Positions 40,988 to 49,913 of a stretch of 64,000 bases of DNA are shown here, in pieces (position 1 is the stretch's first letter; each line of letters begins with the position of its first letter). This stretch comes from CAVVFX01 sp963747535 (GTDB taxonomy: Bacteria > Acidobacteriota > Terriglobia > Bryobacterales > Bryobacteraceae). The stretch spans positions 744,001 to 808,000 of the forward strand of contig CAVVFX010000020.1 in NCBI GenBank assembly GCA_963747535.1, given 5' to 3'. The position numbers were made by a program, and so were the translations under genes. The notes beneath the pieces are model-generated. The model did not search any database. It was given only the letters and a program-made list of their open reading frames with translations, and was not told the DNA's origin.

Positions 40988-42244
40988 CTAGCGTGTCCCG
41001 CACAAACCGGAATCGACGCTACACAAGACGTCCTCGAGCCCGGAACCATCGGGTGGAATTTCAAAAGGAGGCGTCACCGCCGCCTGTGCCGATCGGATAT
41101 CCTTCAACCCGCTGCCTGTCACCAGGGCCACCACTTCGGCTCGAGATCCAATGATCCCCCGCGTTGACGCGGCGCCCACACCGGCCACAGACGTTGCTGC
41201 CGCGGGTTCGGCGAAGATGCCGGCGAGCCGTCCCGTATAGCGCATGGCATCGAGGATCTCGTCGTCGCTCACGTTGATCATGGTGCCGCCGGACTCCTCG
41301 ATCGCCATCACAGCCTTCTTCCAATTGCGCGGCACACCCACGGCGATGCTGTCGGCAATCGTACAAGGATCCACCGGGCGCATCGCCTGGCCGCTGCGAA
41401 ATGCCTCCGTGACAGGCGCCGCGCCTTCTGCCTGCACGCCCAGCATTTTCGGCATGCGCGATATCAGGCCCAGCGTCTTCATCTCGCGAAACGCCTTCCA
41501 GACGCCGGCGATCGTGCAGCCGTCTCCCACCGAGACGGCGACCCAATCCGGAACCTTCCACGCAAGCTGCTCGCAGACTTCCAGTCCCACCGTTTTCTTG
41601 CCCTCGATAAGATACGGATTGATGGCGGAATTGCGGTTGTACCAACCCCATCGCTCGCACGCCTGCTGGCATAACTGAAACGCGTCTTCATAAGTGCCGA
41701 GCACCCGCAGAACCGTCGCGCCGAAAATCAATAACTGGGTGACCTTCGGTTCGGGAGCGCGCTGCGGAACAAAGATGACGCTGCGCAGTCGCATCGACGC
41801 TGCCATGCCCGCCAGCGACGAAGCCGCATTCCCGGTGCTCGCACAGGCAATAATTGTCTGCCGTTTCTCGTGCGCTTTGACGACACCCACGGAACTTGCG
41901 CGATCCTTCAAGGAGCCCGTAGGATTACGCCCCTCGTCTTTCAGATACAGGGTCTTCACGCCGAGATGGCGCGCCAGCGAAACCGCCGGAGTGAGCGGCG
42001 TCCAACCAACCGAGAGCGCCGGCAGCCGCGTATTTGAACGTAGCGGCAGCAACTCGCGATACCGCCAGTGATTCTGTTCCGGACGGCGGGCCAGCGTCGT
42101 TCGCGTCAGTGTTCGCGCGATCGCGGGGTAGTCATAAAGCACGTCAAGAGTTCCGGTAACACCGCACGACGGACACGTGTAAGGAACCCGGGTCGAGTAA
42201 GTCGCACCACAGAATACACACTTCAATCCCAGGACAAAATTCAC
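40988..42244 (-). CDS. thrC: Threonine synthase (short type with N-terminal zinc ribbon)
   Basis: PLP enzyme making threonine from O-phosphohomoserine, cytosolic, 418 residues. The start holds a four-Cys zinc ribbon (Cys9, 12, 24, 27). The PLP lysine is K113 in GSLKDRAS; the PLP phosphate loop is STGNAASSLAG, and a late GSGLKD motif closes the site. It heads the minus-strand operon thrC - deaminase - pduO - DUF6580 - BtuF-like. The grouping is unusual because thrC has no evident link to corrinoids or 8-oxoguanine. The upstream side is a repeat block. Confidence 0.93.
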   Translation of the reverse strand: MNFVLGLKCVFCGATYSTRVPYTCPSCGVTGTLDVLYDYPAIARTLTRTTLARRPEQNHWRYRELLPLRSNTRLPALSVGWTPLTPAVSLARHLGVKTLYLKDEGRNPTGSLKDRASSVGVVKAHEKRQTIIACASTGNAASSLAGMAASMRLRSVIFVPQRAPEPKVTQLLIFGATVLRVLGTYEDAFQLCQQACERWGWYNRNSAINPYLIEGKKTVGLEVCEQLAWKVPDWVAVSVGDGCTIAGVWKAFREMKTLGLISRMPKMLGVQAEGAAPVTEAFRSGQAMRPVDPCTIADSIAVGVPRNWKKAVMAIEESGGTMINVSDDEILDAMRYTGRLAGIFAEPAAATSVAGVGAASTRGIIGSRAEVVALVTGSGLKDIRSAQAAVTPPFEIPPDGSGLEDVLCSVDSGLCGTR

Positions 42245-42371
42245 AAGCCTTCAGTCTATCCCAGCGCGGCCTCGTCGCCGAAATTCCGAAAAACCACGGG
42301 CAGGGATGGACGCAGATAAAACAAGTTCCTCCCGATTTCTCAGGCCAACACTAATAAATCTGTTTTAATCT

Positions 42372-42565
42372 CAATACGGTTCACTTAAGGGCTGTCTGTC
42401 CGCCCGACAGGTGCGCTGGCGCAGTCAGCAGATGCAGAGTGCGTTTTTTGCGGAAGGAAGCCAATTTTTGATAAGTGGCTGTCTATTGCTTTAGTTATCC
42501 GGGGAGCAGCAAGTGGCAGCGGCTTTTAGGTTTGTGCAAAACAGTGCACTTATCGCGGTGCACAA
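42372..42565. repeat. Long dispersed repeat R3, copy B (5' third)
   Basis: CAATACGGTTCACTTAAGGG through GTGCACTTATCGCGG, about 85 percent like the 14014-14210 copy, then similarity stops abruptly at about 42565. The preceding 42245-42371 is A-rich non-coding sequence with a GGGATGGACGCAGAT word. Confidence 0.75.
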
Positions 42566-42904
42566 AGTGGGGTGAATCCGCGAATACACGCGAATTGGTG
42601 AGGCGGCGCGAGAGGGGCGATCCTGCGGAAAAACGAACTCCCTGTTCGGCCTGAGGATGCGAGTCTTACGCGGGGCGGTTTGGTTTCTGGCCAGGGGCGT
42701 CTCGGATGCACACAGGTTGCGGCGGGTTGCACGCGGTTTTGCGGATCGAAAGCCTTGACCGCCAAAGCGCGGACACCCCAGGAAATGAAAATTGGGACCG
42801 AACACAGCTTGCGCGGATTGTTCGGACGTAAAAGAGAAAAGGCAAGGGCCGCAGGGATGAACGCAGATGAACGCAGATTAGTCGAAGATTTGAGGTGACT
42901 TGCC
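42566..42904. other. Non-coding stretch between R3 copies B and C
   Basis: 340 bp with no gene. It contains GGGATGAACGCAGATGAACG near 42854, a word family that recurs at 3734, 42302 and, inverted, 46036-46068. Confidence 0.5.
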
Positions 42905-43505
42905 ACCCTTCTCGCGCCGGCATTGCGCGATATTTTCGGAAGAAGCCAATTTCTTTTAAGTAATATTGATTTGTTATGGTTATGCGGGGCCTCGGCGCCA
43001 GCGGAGATTTTTCGTTTGTGCAGGACTGTGCACGGATCGCGAAAATATGCGCGGTGCACAAAGGCGCCAGTGCCATGACCCCGACGGTAGGAGATGAAAG
43101 TAGCGCAAGAGGGAGGATGCGGGCTCGTTCCACGCCGGGACCGGTTTCGGGTGTTTCGGTATCGCCGGTGGATTCTGCGATTTCCTGGTAGGCAAGTTTC
43201 CGCGGCGCGGCACGGTCGGCAGGCGAGGCGGCAAAGACGAGCAACGTCGGCAAATGGTATTCCTCAAATTTCAAAAAGGTCGCGCTGCGGGCGACCGGCA
43301 AACGGCACACCTTGGCCGTTCTGCTTTCAGGTTGACACGCGAGGGCAAGGTTTTTGAGGGGGCGGCGCCTATGTTGTTGGGATGAAGGGGCAGAAATGGG
43401 CGAAGCGCTGGCTATTGCCAGAAAGTGCACAGACCGATCCTCCGGTCGGTACGCAACATGGCAATTCGGCCAGGCGGGTCGAAGAATGGAAGGGCGCTTA
43501 TGATT
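42905..43505. repeat. Long dispersed repeat R3, copy C (3' two-thirds)
   Basis: From about GATATTTTCGGAAGAAGCC to AGAATGGAAGGGCGC. Similar to 14090-14690, sharing TTCCACGCCGGGACCG, GCAACGTCGGCAAATGG, GAAAGTGCACAGAC and CAACATGGCAATTCGGCCAG. It lacks the CAATACGG start that is present in copy B just upstream. Confidence 0.75.
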
Positions 43506-44002
43506 ATCAATCCAACAAGCCAGCTACTGAGGGGATCTCTTTCCGAGTGGCGTGACTCGGGAACAATCGGGAACAGGCGCCTTTAATTGTTCGGGAAGGA
43601 CTGCAACTCGGACGTTGGATCCGCTTCGGGTGGCCGACCCCGCGCAGAAACCGCACCACAAGTCTGCTGTTGGCGCGACAATCGCGGTCCAGGCCAACGA
43701 TTGATGGCGCTATGAACTCTCGGGGTAGCCCATCGCACTGTTTTGTATTTATGCGCATCGCTTCGTTCGTTTCGTGGACGCGCCTTGAGAGCTGCTTTGA
43801 GCAATGGAGCGGGCCAAAACGTAAGGTGGCGTTTCAGCTCTTTCGCGCGTGGTCAGTTAAACGGCATGGCGCCGCGAAGGCGGCCCGGCGATCGGAAATT
43901 GTGCGGTATTCCGGGCCGCCGGGCCCAACAAGCTCATTCAGTTAAGCCTAGATACCTTCAGTCATATTCGGAAGGTATAAGGCTCGCCTCGACGTCCTCC
44001 CT
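43506..44002. other. Gene-free stretch after repeat R3
   Basis: 497 bp. Short frames exist but none show family motifs or a ribosome-binding site. An ATTCAGTTAAGCC word at 43935 echoes the R3 terminus. Confidence 0.5.
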
Positions 44003-45448
44003 TTACGTATACTCCTTGTCTCCGCCGACCTGCGAATCCCAATAAGTCGTAGGATCGGTGAAGAACTCACCCTGCCTGCAGAGGGGGCGCATCGCTTCTT
44101 CATGGATTTTGATGCCCAGGCCCGGCCCTGTCGGAACAGGGATGTGACCCTTAACCACGAGGTCCCCTGCGTCGGTTATCTCTTTGTGCCAGGCTGGCTG
44201 CGGCTGGTGCCATTCCATGGCGAGGAAGTTTTGGCAGGCGGCTATCGCGTGCGCGCCGGCTGCGTAGCCGATCGGGGTAGCGTTGCTGTGGACCATCATC
44301 CCCACCGAATGCTTGGCCGCCATGTCGGAGGTCTTCTTCAATTCGAGACAACCGCCGATAACAAGGTGATCCGGGTGGATATAATCGACTGCACGGGCCT
44401 GGCAAAGCGGGTCGATCGATTCCACCAGATAGGCGTCTTCGCCGGTCAAGGTGGGCACATTGATCGAATCGGTGATGAGCTTCCACTCCTCCACCCGGAA
44501 CCACGGGACCATGTCTTCCAACATAGAGGGGGTGACCCTCTCCAGCGCCTTGCCCAGCTTGATGCAACTTTTCGCGGTGAGGTGCCCGAAATGGTCGTGC
44601 GCCATGGGAATGTCGGCGGCGTCGCCCATGGCCTCCTTAATGGCAGCGACATGGTCGGCTACGAGTTCGGCTCCCTTGTCGGTGAGCTCGAATCCCTGAT
44701 AATAGTTCTCAGGGTTCTCCCCCGGTTCCCCGTTGTAGCCTGCCGGCGCAGACATCGTGCCCTTCTTGCCTTGGAGAACGCGAGCTACTCCCAGATCATA
44801 CTTGAGCATCGTAAACCCAGCGGCGACGCGCTCCTTATAGTCGGCGGCGATGTCTTTGATGTCGTCCGAGCGCGGGTCACCCTCGCTGTACAGGCGGACC
44901 TTGTCGCGAAATTTCCCGCCAAGCATTTGATAGATCGGTACGCCATAGGCTTTGCCGGCCAGATCCCACAACGCGTTCTCAATCGCGTTGACGCCGCTCC
45001 CCCGACGGTTATACGCGCCATGGATCTTGATCTTGCGGAAGATCTTATCAACGTTGCAGGGATTTTCGCCGAGCACCCGGGCCTTATGCGTCAGCACGTA
45101 GTTGGGCTGGGGGCCGTCCCCAATCGTCTGGCCGTAACCCGAAATTCCCTGATTCGTATCGATTCGGACGACGATCGTGCCGCCCGATGCCGCTCCCGCG
45201 CCGGGAGTCGCAGGAGGCAGCGGTCCCCTGGAGCCGCCTCGTCCGCCCGGCCGACCCCCGCCCGCCTGGCCTCCCGGCCCTCTCAGAACGGCGATGCGCA
45301 TGTCAGTGACTTTCAAGTCCGACGGAATTGAATTCCGGTTCACATTCTGGGGATACGCTTCGAGGTCAGCTAAGAAGCCAAGCCCCGCGGCTGCCGCGCC
45401 CATGCTCAGAAGCGAACGTCGCCCAATTGCGTTTTCTTTTGTGGACAT
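44003..45448 (-). CDS. Exported enolase-superfamily protein (mandelate racemase/muconate lactonising type)
   Basis: A 481-residue protein with a Tat-type signal (GRRSLLSMGAAAAGLGFLADL). The capping domain is interrupted by a Gly/Pro/Arg-rich insert at about residues 55-90. The barrel holds NAIENALWDLAGKAYGVP, a metal Asp in MAHDHFGHL, a Glu in EDMVPW, and TGEDAYL at the third ligand position. A base His is likely in the conserved MMVHSNATPIGYAAGAHAIA segment. It probably dehydrates or epimerises a sugar acid outside the cytoplasm. The start follows AGGAGA. The family name is firm, the substrate unknown. Confidence 0.85.
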   Translation of the reverse strand: MSTKENAIGRRSLLSMGAAAAGLGFLADLEAYPQNVNRNSIPSDLKVTDMRIAVLRGPGGQAGGGRPGGRGGSRGPLPPATPGAGAASGGTIVVRIDTNQGISGYGQTIGDGPQPNYVLTHKARVLGENPCNVDKIFRKIKIHGAYNRRGSGVNAIENALWDLAGKAYGVPIYQMLGGKFRDKVRLYSEGDPRSDDIKDIAADYKERVAAGFTMLKYDLGVARVLQGKKGTMSAPAGYNGEPGENPENYYQGFELTDKGAELVADHVAAIKEAMGDAADIPMAHDHFGHLTAKSCIKLGKALERVTPSMLEDMVPWFRVEEWKLITDSINVPTLTGEDAYLVESIDPLCQARAVDYIHPDHLVIGGCLELKKTSDMAAKHSVGMMVHSNATPIGYAAGAHAIAACQNFLAMEWHQPQPAWHKEITDAGDLVVKGHIPVPTGPGLGIKIHEEAMRPLCRQGEFFTDPTTYWDSQVGGDKEYT

Positions 45449-45847
45449 TTACTCTCCTTTTCGCCACCAAAACCTACTCGCGTCTGGAACCGATCCATTC
45501 GCTCATCACATCAAGGTTATCCGAAATTGAATCTCGAAGCTCGCCCGCCCCGAATTTCGATCCTACCACTACAGCTTCGCCAGCTGGATTACGCTGGTGT
45601 TCGCAAGTGGCGTCAGCCTCTGCCTCGGACAGCCTCAATTGCGCGGTGAGCGGCGCCCCGAGCGGCCGCGGCGAGGGACGGAAGATCAAGGACGCGCTGC
45701 TGGCGTGAGAAACGGTGGAACAGGTGGACGACTTCGCCGGCCGGGCCAAGGCGAAGCGCGTGGAGGTCGCCCCCGGCACCACGATGTTCTCTCTTGCGGG
45801 AAGGCTGAACGATGGCAGGCTGCGGATGGAAACACGATTACTCCCCG
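45449..45847. other. 399-bp gap without recognisable gene
   Basis: Short open frames from about 45597 and 45715 (DDFAGRAKAKRVEVAPGT) are not supported by a start site or by family features. Confidence 0.5.
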
Positions 45848-46037
45848 TAAGTCATCTTGTAGCCGGTAGTCCGGGCAATTCGGCATTTGGAAGTGTGACG
45901 CCTACCGGTGGAAGTACAATGTGGCAATCGATCGGGGAGGAGCGTTCCGGCAGCAAGTCTTTGGCCGCTCTTTCCTTCGTTTCCGTGGGCAGGCACCGGG
46001 CTACTAAGGGCTCCATGCGTTAAGTGAACAGCATTGG
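45848..46037. repeat. Dispersed repeat R2, copy 2
   Basis: GTAAGTCATCTTGTAGCCGG to GTTAAGTGAACAGCATTGGG, about 85-90 percent identical to 21239-21428. It is followed by GTTTAATCTGCGTTCATC, the inverted form of the GATGAACGCAGAT word. Confidence 0.75.
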
Positions 46038-46162
46038 GTTTAATCTGCGTTCATCTGAGTTCATCCCTGCTAGTTTGTTCTTCGGTCTGCAAGCGTCGAG
46101 GGATCCACAACCCACAGCCGCAACCGACCCTGAAACCCCGGTATATCTTGATGGTCAGGACC

Positions 46163-46589
46163 ATGCGGTCATTATTAGCTTTCGCATTTTGCGTATCGGC
46201 CGTTGCCGCTCCTTACGCATCCAACCAGTTCATTCGCGTCCGCCCTGACGAACATACCGGCGCCTTCACAGTGACTGACCTCCGGACTCAACACCAGTGG
46301 ACACAAAGAATCGCTCTATGCCACACCACCGATGTTCATGTTCACCAAGGAAACCTGGCAGTGGGAGAAGGACCACTTTGTCAGGAGTTACAAAGAGATC
46401 TGTCCGCTGGTCCGCCAGTTAGGCTACGACGAGATGCTGAATCACGAGTTTCTGACTCCGGATCACGCGGTCCAGCGAACCCGTTGGAAGTCCGGCGTGG
46501 AAGTTATCTTGAATTTCGGAGACGTTGCATACCGCCTGCCGGATGGCCGGACGCTGGATCCCATGCAGTCCCTGTGGGACAGACTTTAG
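46163..46589 (+). pseudogene. Remnant of a glycosidase-like exported protein
   Basis: The 5' part starts ATGCGGTCATT with a signal peptide (LLAFAFCVSAVAAPYASNQF) and keeps about 50 codons of mature start. The 3' part is in another frame, from about 46320: ATPPMFMFTKETWQWEKDHF, ICPLVRQLGYDEML, LTPDHAVQRTRW and FGDVAYRLPDGRTL. These are typical of the C-terminal segment of large DUF5696-like glycoside hydrolases, which are 600-900 residues long. Most of the middle is missing, so this is an internally deleted pseudogene. It ends in the hairpin at 46577-46596, convergent with the next gene. Confidence 0.65.
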
Positions 46590-46596
46590 TCTGTCC
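46577..46596. terminator. Convergent stop-spanning hairpin
   Basis: GGACAGACT and AGTCTGTCC form a 9-bp stem with a TT loop. It covers the stop codons of the glycosidase remnant (46587-46589) and of the glycosyltransferase on the other strand (46586-46588). No T-run follows, so its terminator activity is only suggested. Confidence 0.45.
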
Positions 46597-47794
46597 GCAA
46601 AGAAGATACGAATGCGCTCGACTGCAAAGCGCTGGACGATCCGTCCAACATCTCGAGCGCGCGCACCAGGGTTTGTGCCCGGCAATCCCACGTCTCCGAG
46701 TGGCTGGCAACCCAGCGAGCCTCTTCAAACCCGTCGCGGAAACCGTTTCGCTGGAGCGCTATCAGCTCTTGCGCCAACTGCTCCGGTCCCTCGACCAGCC
46801 GCAAGATCGGCGCCTTCCGCGTCAACTCCTCCACCCCGCTGGTCGCCAGCATGGGCCGGCAGGCCGCGAGATGCTCGTAGAACCTGGTCGAGCTTCCGGA
46901 AAACGTCGGCTCGACCTTCCGGTACGGCATGACTGCCGCATCAAAGGTGCGGGCGTACTGATACAGCACTCCATATGGCTTGTCCCCGACGAACCGGACT
47001 CCCAACCCCATCCCGAGCACATGCTCGCGTGCCTCGCGCTGACTCCTGTTCGCAATCTTCATCGAGACCGGCCCAACAAATACCCAGGACATCGACGGGG
47101 TCAGCAAAATTGCCTTCTCAATCAGTTCCCAGTCCAGATTCCCAGCCAGATTTCCGATTACCCCGATCAGCGGCCGGCGTAGATCCTGCAGATCCGCGGG
47201 AGGTTCGCCCAGCGCTTGCCAGGAGGTCTCCCGCACACTGCTCTTGCGTGTAGCGTTGGAAAGAATTGTTATCTTTTTGGGGTCGCAGCCGGCGCGCTGC
47301 ATAAGATAGTCGGCCAACCTCTGTGAGTTCGGACAGACTAATGTAGCCACACGGCATAGCTCGCGGTCCGACGAGATAACCCGGTCTGCGTCCAAGTTAT
47401 CGTAAGCTGCGGCATAGTCCGTCAAGTAATAGACCACCGGTCCTTGCCACCTCCGGGCAACCGGCGCATAGAAAGGTGTCGTACAGATCAACGGAGCCCG
47501 GGCACTTACCCGGTTAACGTTTTGAAGAGTGGCTGACGTTCGCGCGGCAAACCTCGAGAGCCTTCCCACCAGCGGCCGGCTGTAGCCATGCTGGATTTTG
47601 AAGTGTACCAGTTGAAGAAGCGGATCTTCGATCAATTCCGGATACACCCTCCCGCGAAAAAGTTGAAACCAGGTGAAATCCGGCTGCCAGCAGATCGTGG
47701 GAACAATCCTGTTCAGGGCCGCCCCAAACTCCCGGACGGCAATACCGCTGGCATCGAGCAGATGCCAGGATCTCTGTTCCGCTAATTTCATCAA
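46586..47794 (-). CDS. Glycosyltransferase family 1/GT4-like protein
   Basis: A 402-residue GT-B type enzyme. N-terminal domain: SARAPLICTTPFYAPVARRWQGPVVYYLTDY, and RRVATLVCPNSQRLADYL-type segment. C-terminal domain: PLIGVIGNLAGNLDWELIE, WVFVGPV, GVRFVGDKPYGVLYQYARTFDAAVMPYR, with the nucleotide-binding YEHLAACRPMLATSG. It has no signal or membrane helices. It may build a cell-surface glycan with the deacetylase encoded divergently at 47930. The start is the first of two adjacent ATGs. Confidence 0.85.
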   Translation of the reverse strand: MMKLAEQRSWHLLDASGIAVREFGAALNRIVPTICWQPDFTWFQLFRGRVYPELIEDPLLQLVHFKIQHGYSRPLVGRLSRFAARTSATLQNVNRVSARAPLICTTPFYAPVARRWQGPVVYYLTDYAAAYDNLDADRVISSDRELCRVATLVCPNSQRLADYLMQRAGCDPKKITILSNATRKSSVRETSWQALGEPPADLQDLRRPLIGVIGNLAGNLDWELIEKAILLTPSMSWVFVGPVSMKIANRSQREAREHVLGMGLGVRFVGDKPYGVLYQYARTFDAAVMPYRKVEPTFSGSSTRFYEHLAACRPMLATSGVEELTRKAPILRLVEGPEQLAQELIALQRNGFRDGFEEARWVASHSETWDCRAQTLVRALEMLDGSSSALQSSAFVSSLRTD

Positions 47795-47929
47795 AGTTTC
47801 CTAACGAGAAACGCCTTGCCCAGCATAGCCATCGCTTTTGAAGCTCGCAAATGTTTTGCGCACGTTACGGTGTGATCCGGTACAAATTAAATTAGCGACC
47901 TGGTACCGGATGAACCACAATCAAGGGTT

Positions 47930-48652
47930 GTGCTGCACTCATTTTGGCAGAGTGGTATCGAAGTTGCCCACGACCTTACCGAGCGGTGCTGCGGACTGAT
48001 CGGGGATCCTATACGGAGGGGGCCGAGCGAGCGGCGTTCCATTGCGCTGACGTTCGATGATGGTCCGAGCGCCGGTACTCCCTCTCTGCTCGATCACCTC
48101 TCAAGCCTGGGAGTGAAAGCCACGTTCTTCCAATGCGGCCTGAACGTCCTTCGTCATCCAGACATCGCGCGGGCGGTTCGCGATGCCGGCCACGAAATTG
48201 GCAATCACACGTACTCCCACGCGCGCCTGGCCCCCCGTCCCAGCTGGAAGCCGAATCTCCGCTCCTCCCGCTTTGTCTTGAAAGAATTCTCGGATGCCCA
48301 GCAGGTATTCCGCGCGGAGCTTGGTTTGTCACCTGTACTGATGCGGGTGCCGTATGGTCTTCATTGGTTCGGAACGGGCGCAGTTAGAAAACAGCTTGGC
48401 TTAGCCGATATCGCGTGGACGGTCATCGGGCATGATTGGGAGTGGTCCGCGGATCGGGTAGCGCAATTCGTGTTATCGGAAGCATCGCCAGGGGCCATCA
48501 TCTGCCTGCATGATGGGCGCGATGTCCGGCCGTCGCCGGACATTGAGACCACGCTCTGCGCGGTGTGCCAGATCGTTCCGGTTCTCTTAACCCGGGGTTA
48601 CACGTTCGAAACTGTAAGTAGCTTACTACAGCCTGCTGTGATTGGTACGTAA
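47930..48652 (+). CDS. Polysaccharide deacetylase family protein (NodB homology)
   Basis: A 240-residue carbohydrate esterase family 4 protein. The catalytic motif ALTFDDGPSAGT and the metal-binding HEIGNHTYSH are canonical; RVPYGLHWFG and ICLHDGRD are the third and fourth motifs. The start at 47930 is GTG. No clear signal peptide is present, so it may be cytosolic or use a non-classical route. It is likely to remove N-acetyl groups from a sugar polymer. It is transcribed divergently from a glycosyltransferase gene. Confidence 0.9.
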   Translation: MLHSFWQSGIEVAHDLTERCCGLIGDPIRRGPSERRSIALTFDDGPSAGTPSLLDHLSSLGVKATFFQCGLNVLRHPDIARAVRDAGHEIGNHTYSHARLAPRPSWKPNLRSSRFVLKEFSDAQQVFRAELGLSPVLMRVPYGLHWFGTGAVRKQLGLADIAWTVIGHDWEWSADRVAQFVLSEASPGAIICLHDGRDVRPSPDIETTLCAVCQIVPVLLTRGYTFETVSSLLQPAVIGT

Positions 48653-48703
48653 GATATCTCGAACAGGAAATGAATGCAAAGGGGTGTGAGATAGAGCTCC
48701 GTG

Positions 48704-48734
48704 GGGCAGACCATCATTTTTTTGTGGCCTGCCC
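48704..48734. repeat. Dispersed hairpin repeat, inverted copy
   Basis: GGGCAGACCA and TGGCCTGCCC with an AT-rich loop, in inverted orientation relative to the 4625 copy, lying in the 217-bp gap between the deacetylase and amidohydrolase genes. Confidence 0.65.
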
Positions 48735-48869
48735 GGAACCGCGACTTACAACGTCAAGCTAACGCTGGCAGCCCCCCTTAAAGCTGAAGTATGGAAACGT
48801 CCTATTGACGCAATCAAGCCTTGTGACTACGGGTGGCGGGCTGCGTGCCGACAGGATACAATAGCCGGG

Positions 48870-49847
48870 TTGAACCGACGAACATTTATCCAATCATCGG
48901 CTGCCGCCTCGTTGACCGGCATGGCAGCGGCGCAGAATCCCCCGATTCCGGTTATTGACACGCATATCCACCTGTTCGATGTGTCGCGTCCGCAAGGCGT
49001 GCCCTGGCCCCCCAAGGACAATGCCGTGCTGTACAAGACAGCGCTGCCGGAGCGCTATCGAAAGCTGGCGACACAGTTCGGAGTCGTCGGTGCAATTGAG
49101 GTCGAGGCGAGTCCGTGGCTGGATGATAACCAGTGGGTGCTGGATCTCGCGGCGAAGGACAAGATCCTGGTAGGGACAGTGGGCGACATCGAGCCTGGTA
49201 CGCCGGACTTCCGCAAGAACCTCGATCACTTCCACCGCAATCCTTTATTCCGCGGCATTCGCTACGGCAATCTGTGGGAGCGGGACAGCGGAGGCCACAA
49301 GCATACCGACGATCTCGACAAGATGATCGCCCGGCGCGAGTTTGTGGATGATCTGAAAGCCCTGGCTGCGGCCGATCTCGAACTTGATTCCGCGAATCCG
49401 ACGCCGTCGTTGATCCATGGGCTTTTGCGCACTACCGATGCGGTGCCAAACCTGCGCATCGTCATCGATCATCTGCCTAAGCTCGAAATCCCGGCCGAAG
49501 CTGCGGCGAAGAAGGCTTACTACGCGGACCTCCACGAATTGGGCAAGCGGCCGCAGGTGTTTGTGAAGATTTCCGCAGTGCTCCGGCAAGTGAATGGCCG
49601 CATCCCGGAGGACCTCGGATTCTATCGCGGGCTGCTCGATGAGCTATGGGGCGTCTTCGGGGAAGATCGCGTGCTGTATGGCAGCGACTGGCCGAACAGC
49701 GACACGCTGGCCGAGTATCCGCACATCTTCCGCATCGTACACGAATACGTCAGCAGCAAGCCCCGCGCGGCGCAGGAGAAGTACTTCTGGAGAAATTCGC
49801 GCGCAGCCTATAAATGGATAAAGCGGGACGCGAGCCAGCCGGGCTGA
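48870..49847 (+). CDS. Exported amidohydrolase 2 family protein
   Basis: A 325-residue TIM-barrel metallohydrolase (PF04909 type). It begins at a TTG with a Tat-like RRTFIQSSAAASLTGMAAA signal. VIDTHIHLFD holds the first two metal His. IDHLPKL and the metal Asp in YGSDWPNSDT complete the site. The nearest functional relatives are lactonases such as L-fucono-1,5-lactonase and L-rhamnonolactonase, so a sugar-lactone substrate is possible. The following 60 bp hold a short inverted repeat (CAGTTGTCAGTTTTCAGCTA, GCGGCTGACAGCTGATAACT) before the convergent helicase stop. Confidence 0.82.
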   Translation: MNRRTFIQSSAAASLTGMAAAQNPPIPVIDTHIHLFDVSRPQGVPWPPKDNAVLYKTALPERYRKLATQFGVVGAIEVEASPWLDDNQWVLDLAAKDKILVGTVGDIEPGTPDFRKNLDHFHRNPLFRGIRYGNLWERDSGGHKHTDDLDKMIARREFVDDLKALAAADLELDSANPTPSLIHGLLRTTDAVPNLRIVIDHLPKLEIPAEAAAKKAYYADLHELGKRPQVFVKISAVLRQVNGRIPEDLGFYRGLLDELWGVFGEDRVLYGSDWPNSDTLAEYPHIFRIVHEYVSSKPRAAQEKYFWRNSRAAYKWIKRDASQPG

Positions 49848-49913
49848 AGGCAGTTGTCAGTTTTCAGCTATCAGTCGTCAGCTTACTTCGGCGGCTGACA
49901 GCTGATAACTCTC

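Noticed and set aside
37381..42300. Cobalamin riboswitch upstream of corrinoid genes
   Set aside because: No match to the B12-box consensus (AGTCAGGATACCTGCC-like) on the minus strand before thrC or within the operon gaps.
42666..43430. 254-residue minus-strand open frame with similarity to a frame at 14007-14426
   Set aside because: The similarity is due to the DNA repeat R3; codon changes between copies show no bias towards synonymous sites.
45597..46023. Short open frames in the gap before the glycosidase remnant
   Set aside because: They run into repeat R2 and lack a Shine-Dalgarno sequence; the DDFAGRAKAKRVEV segment matches no family I know.
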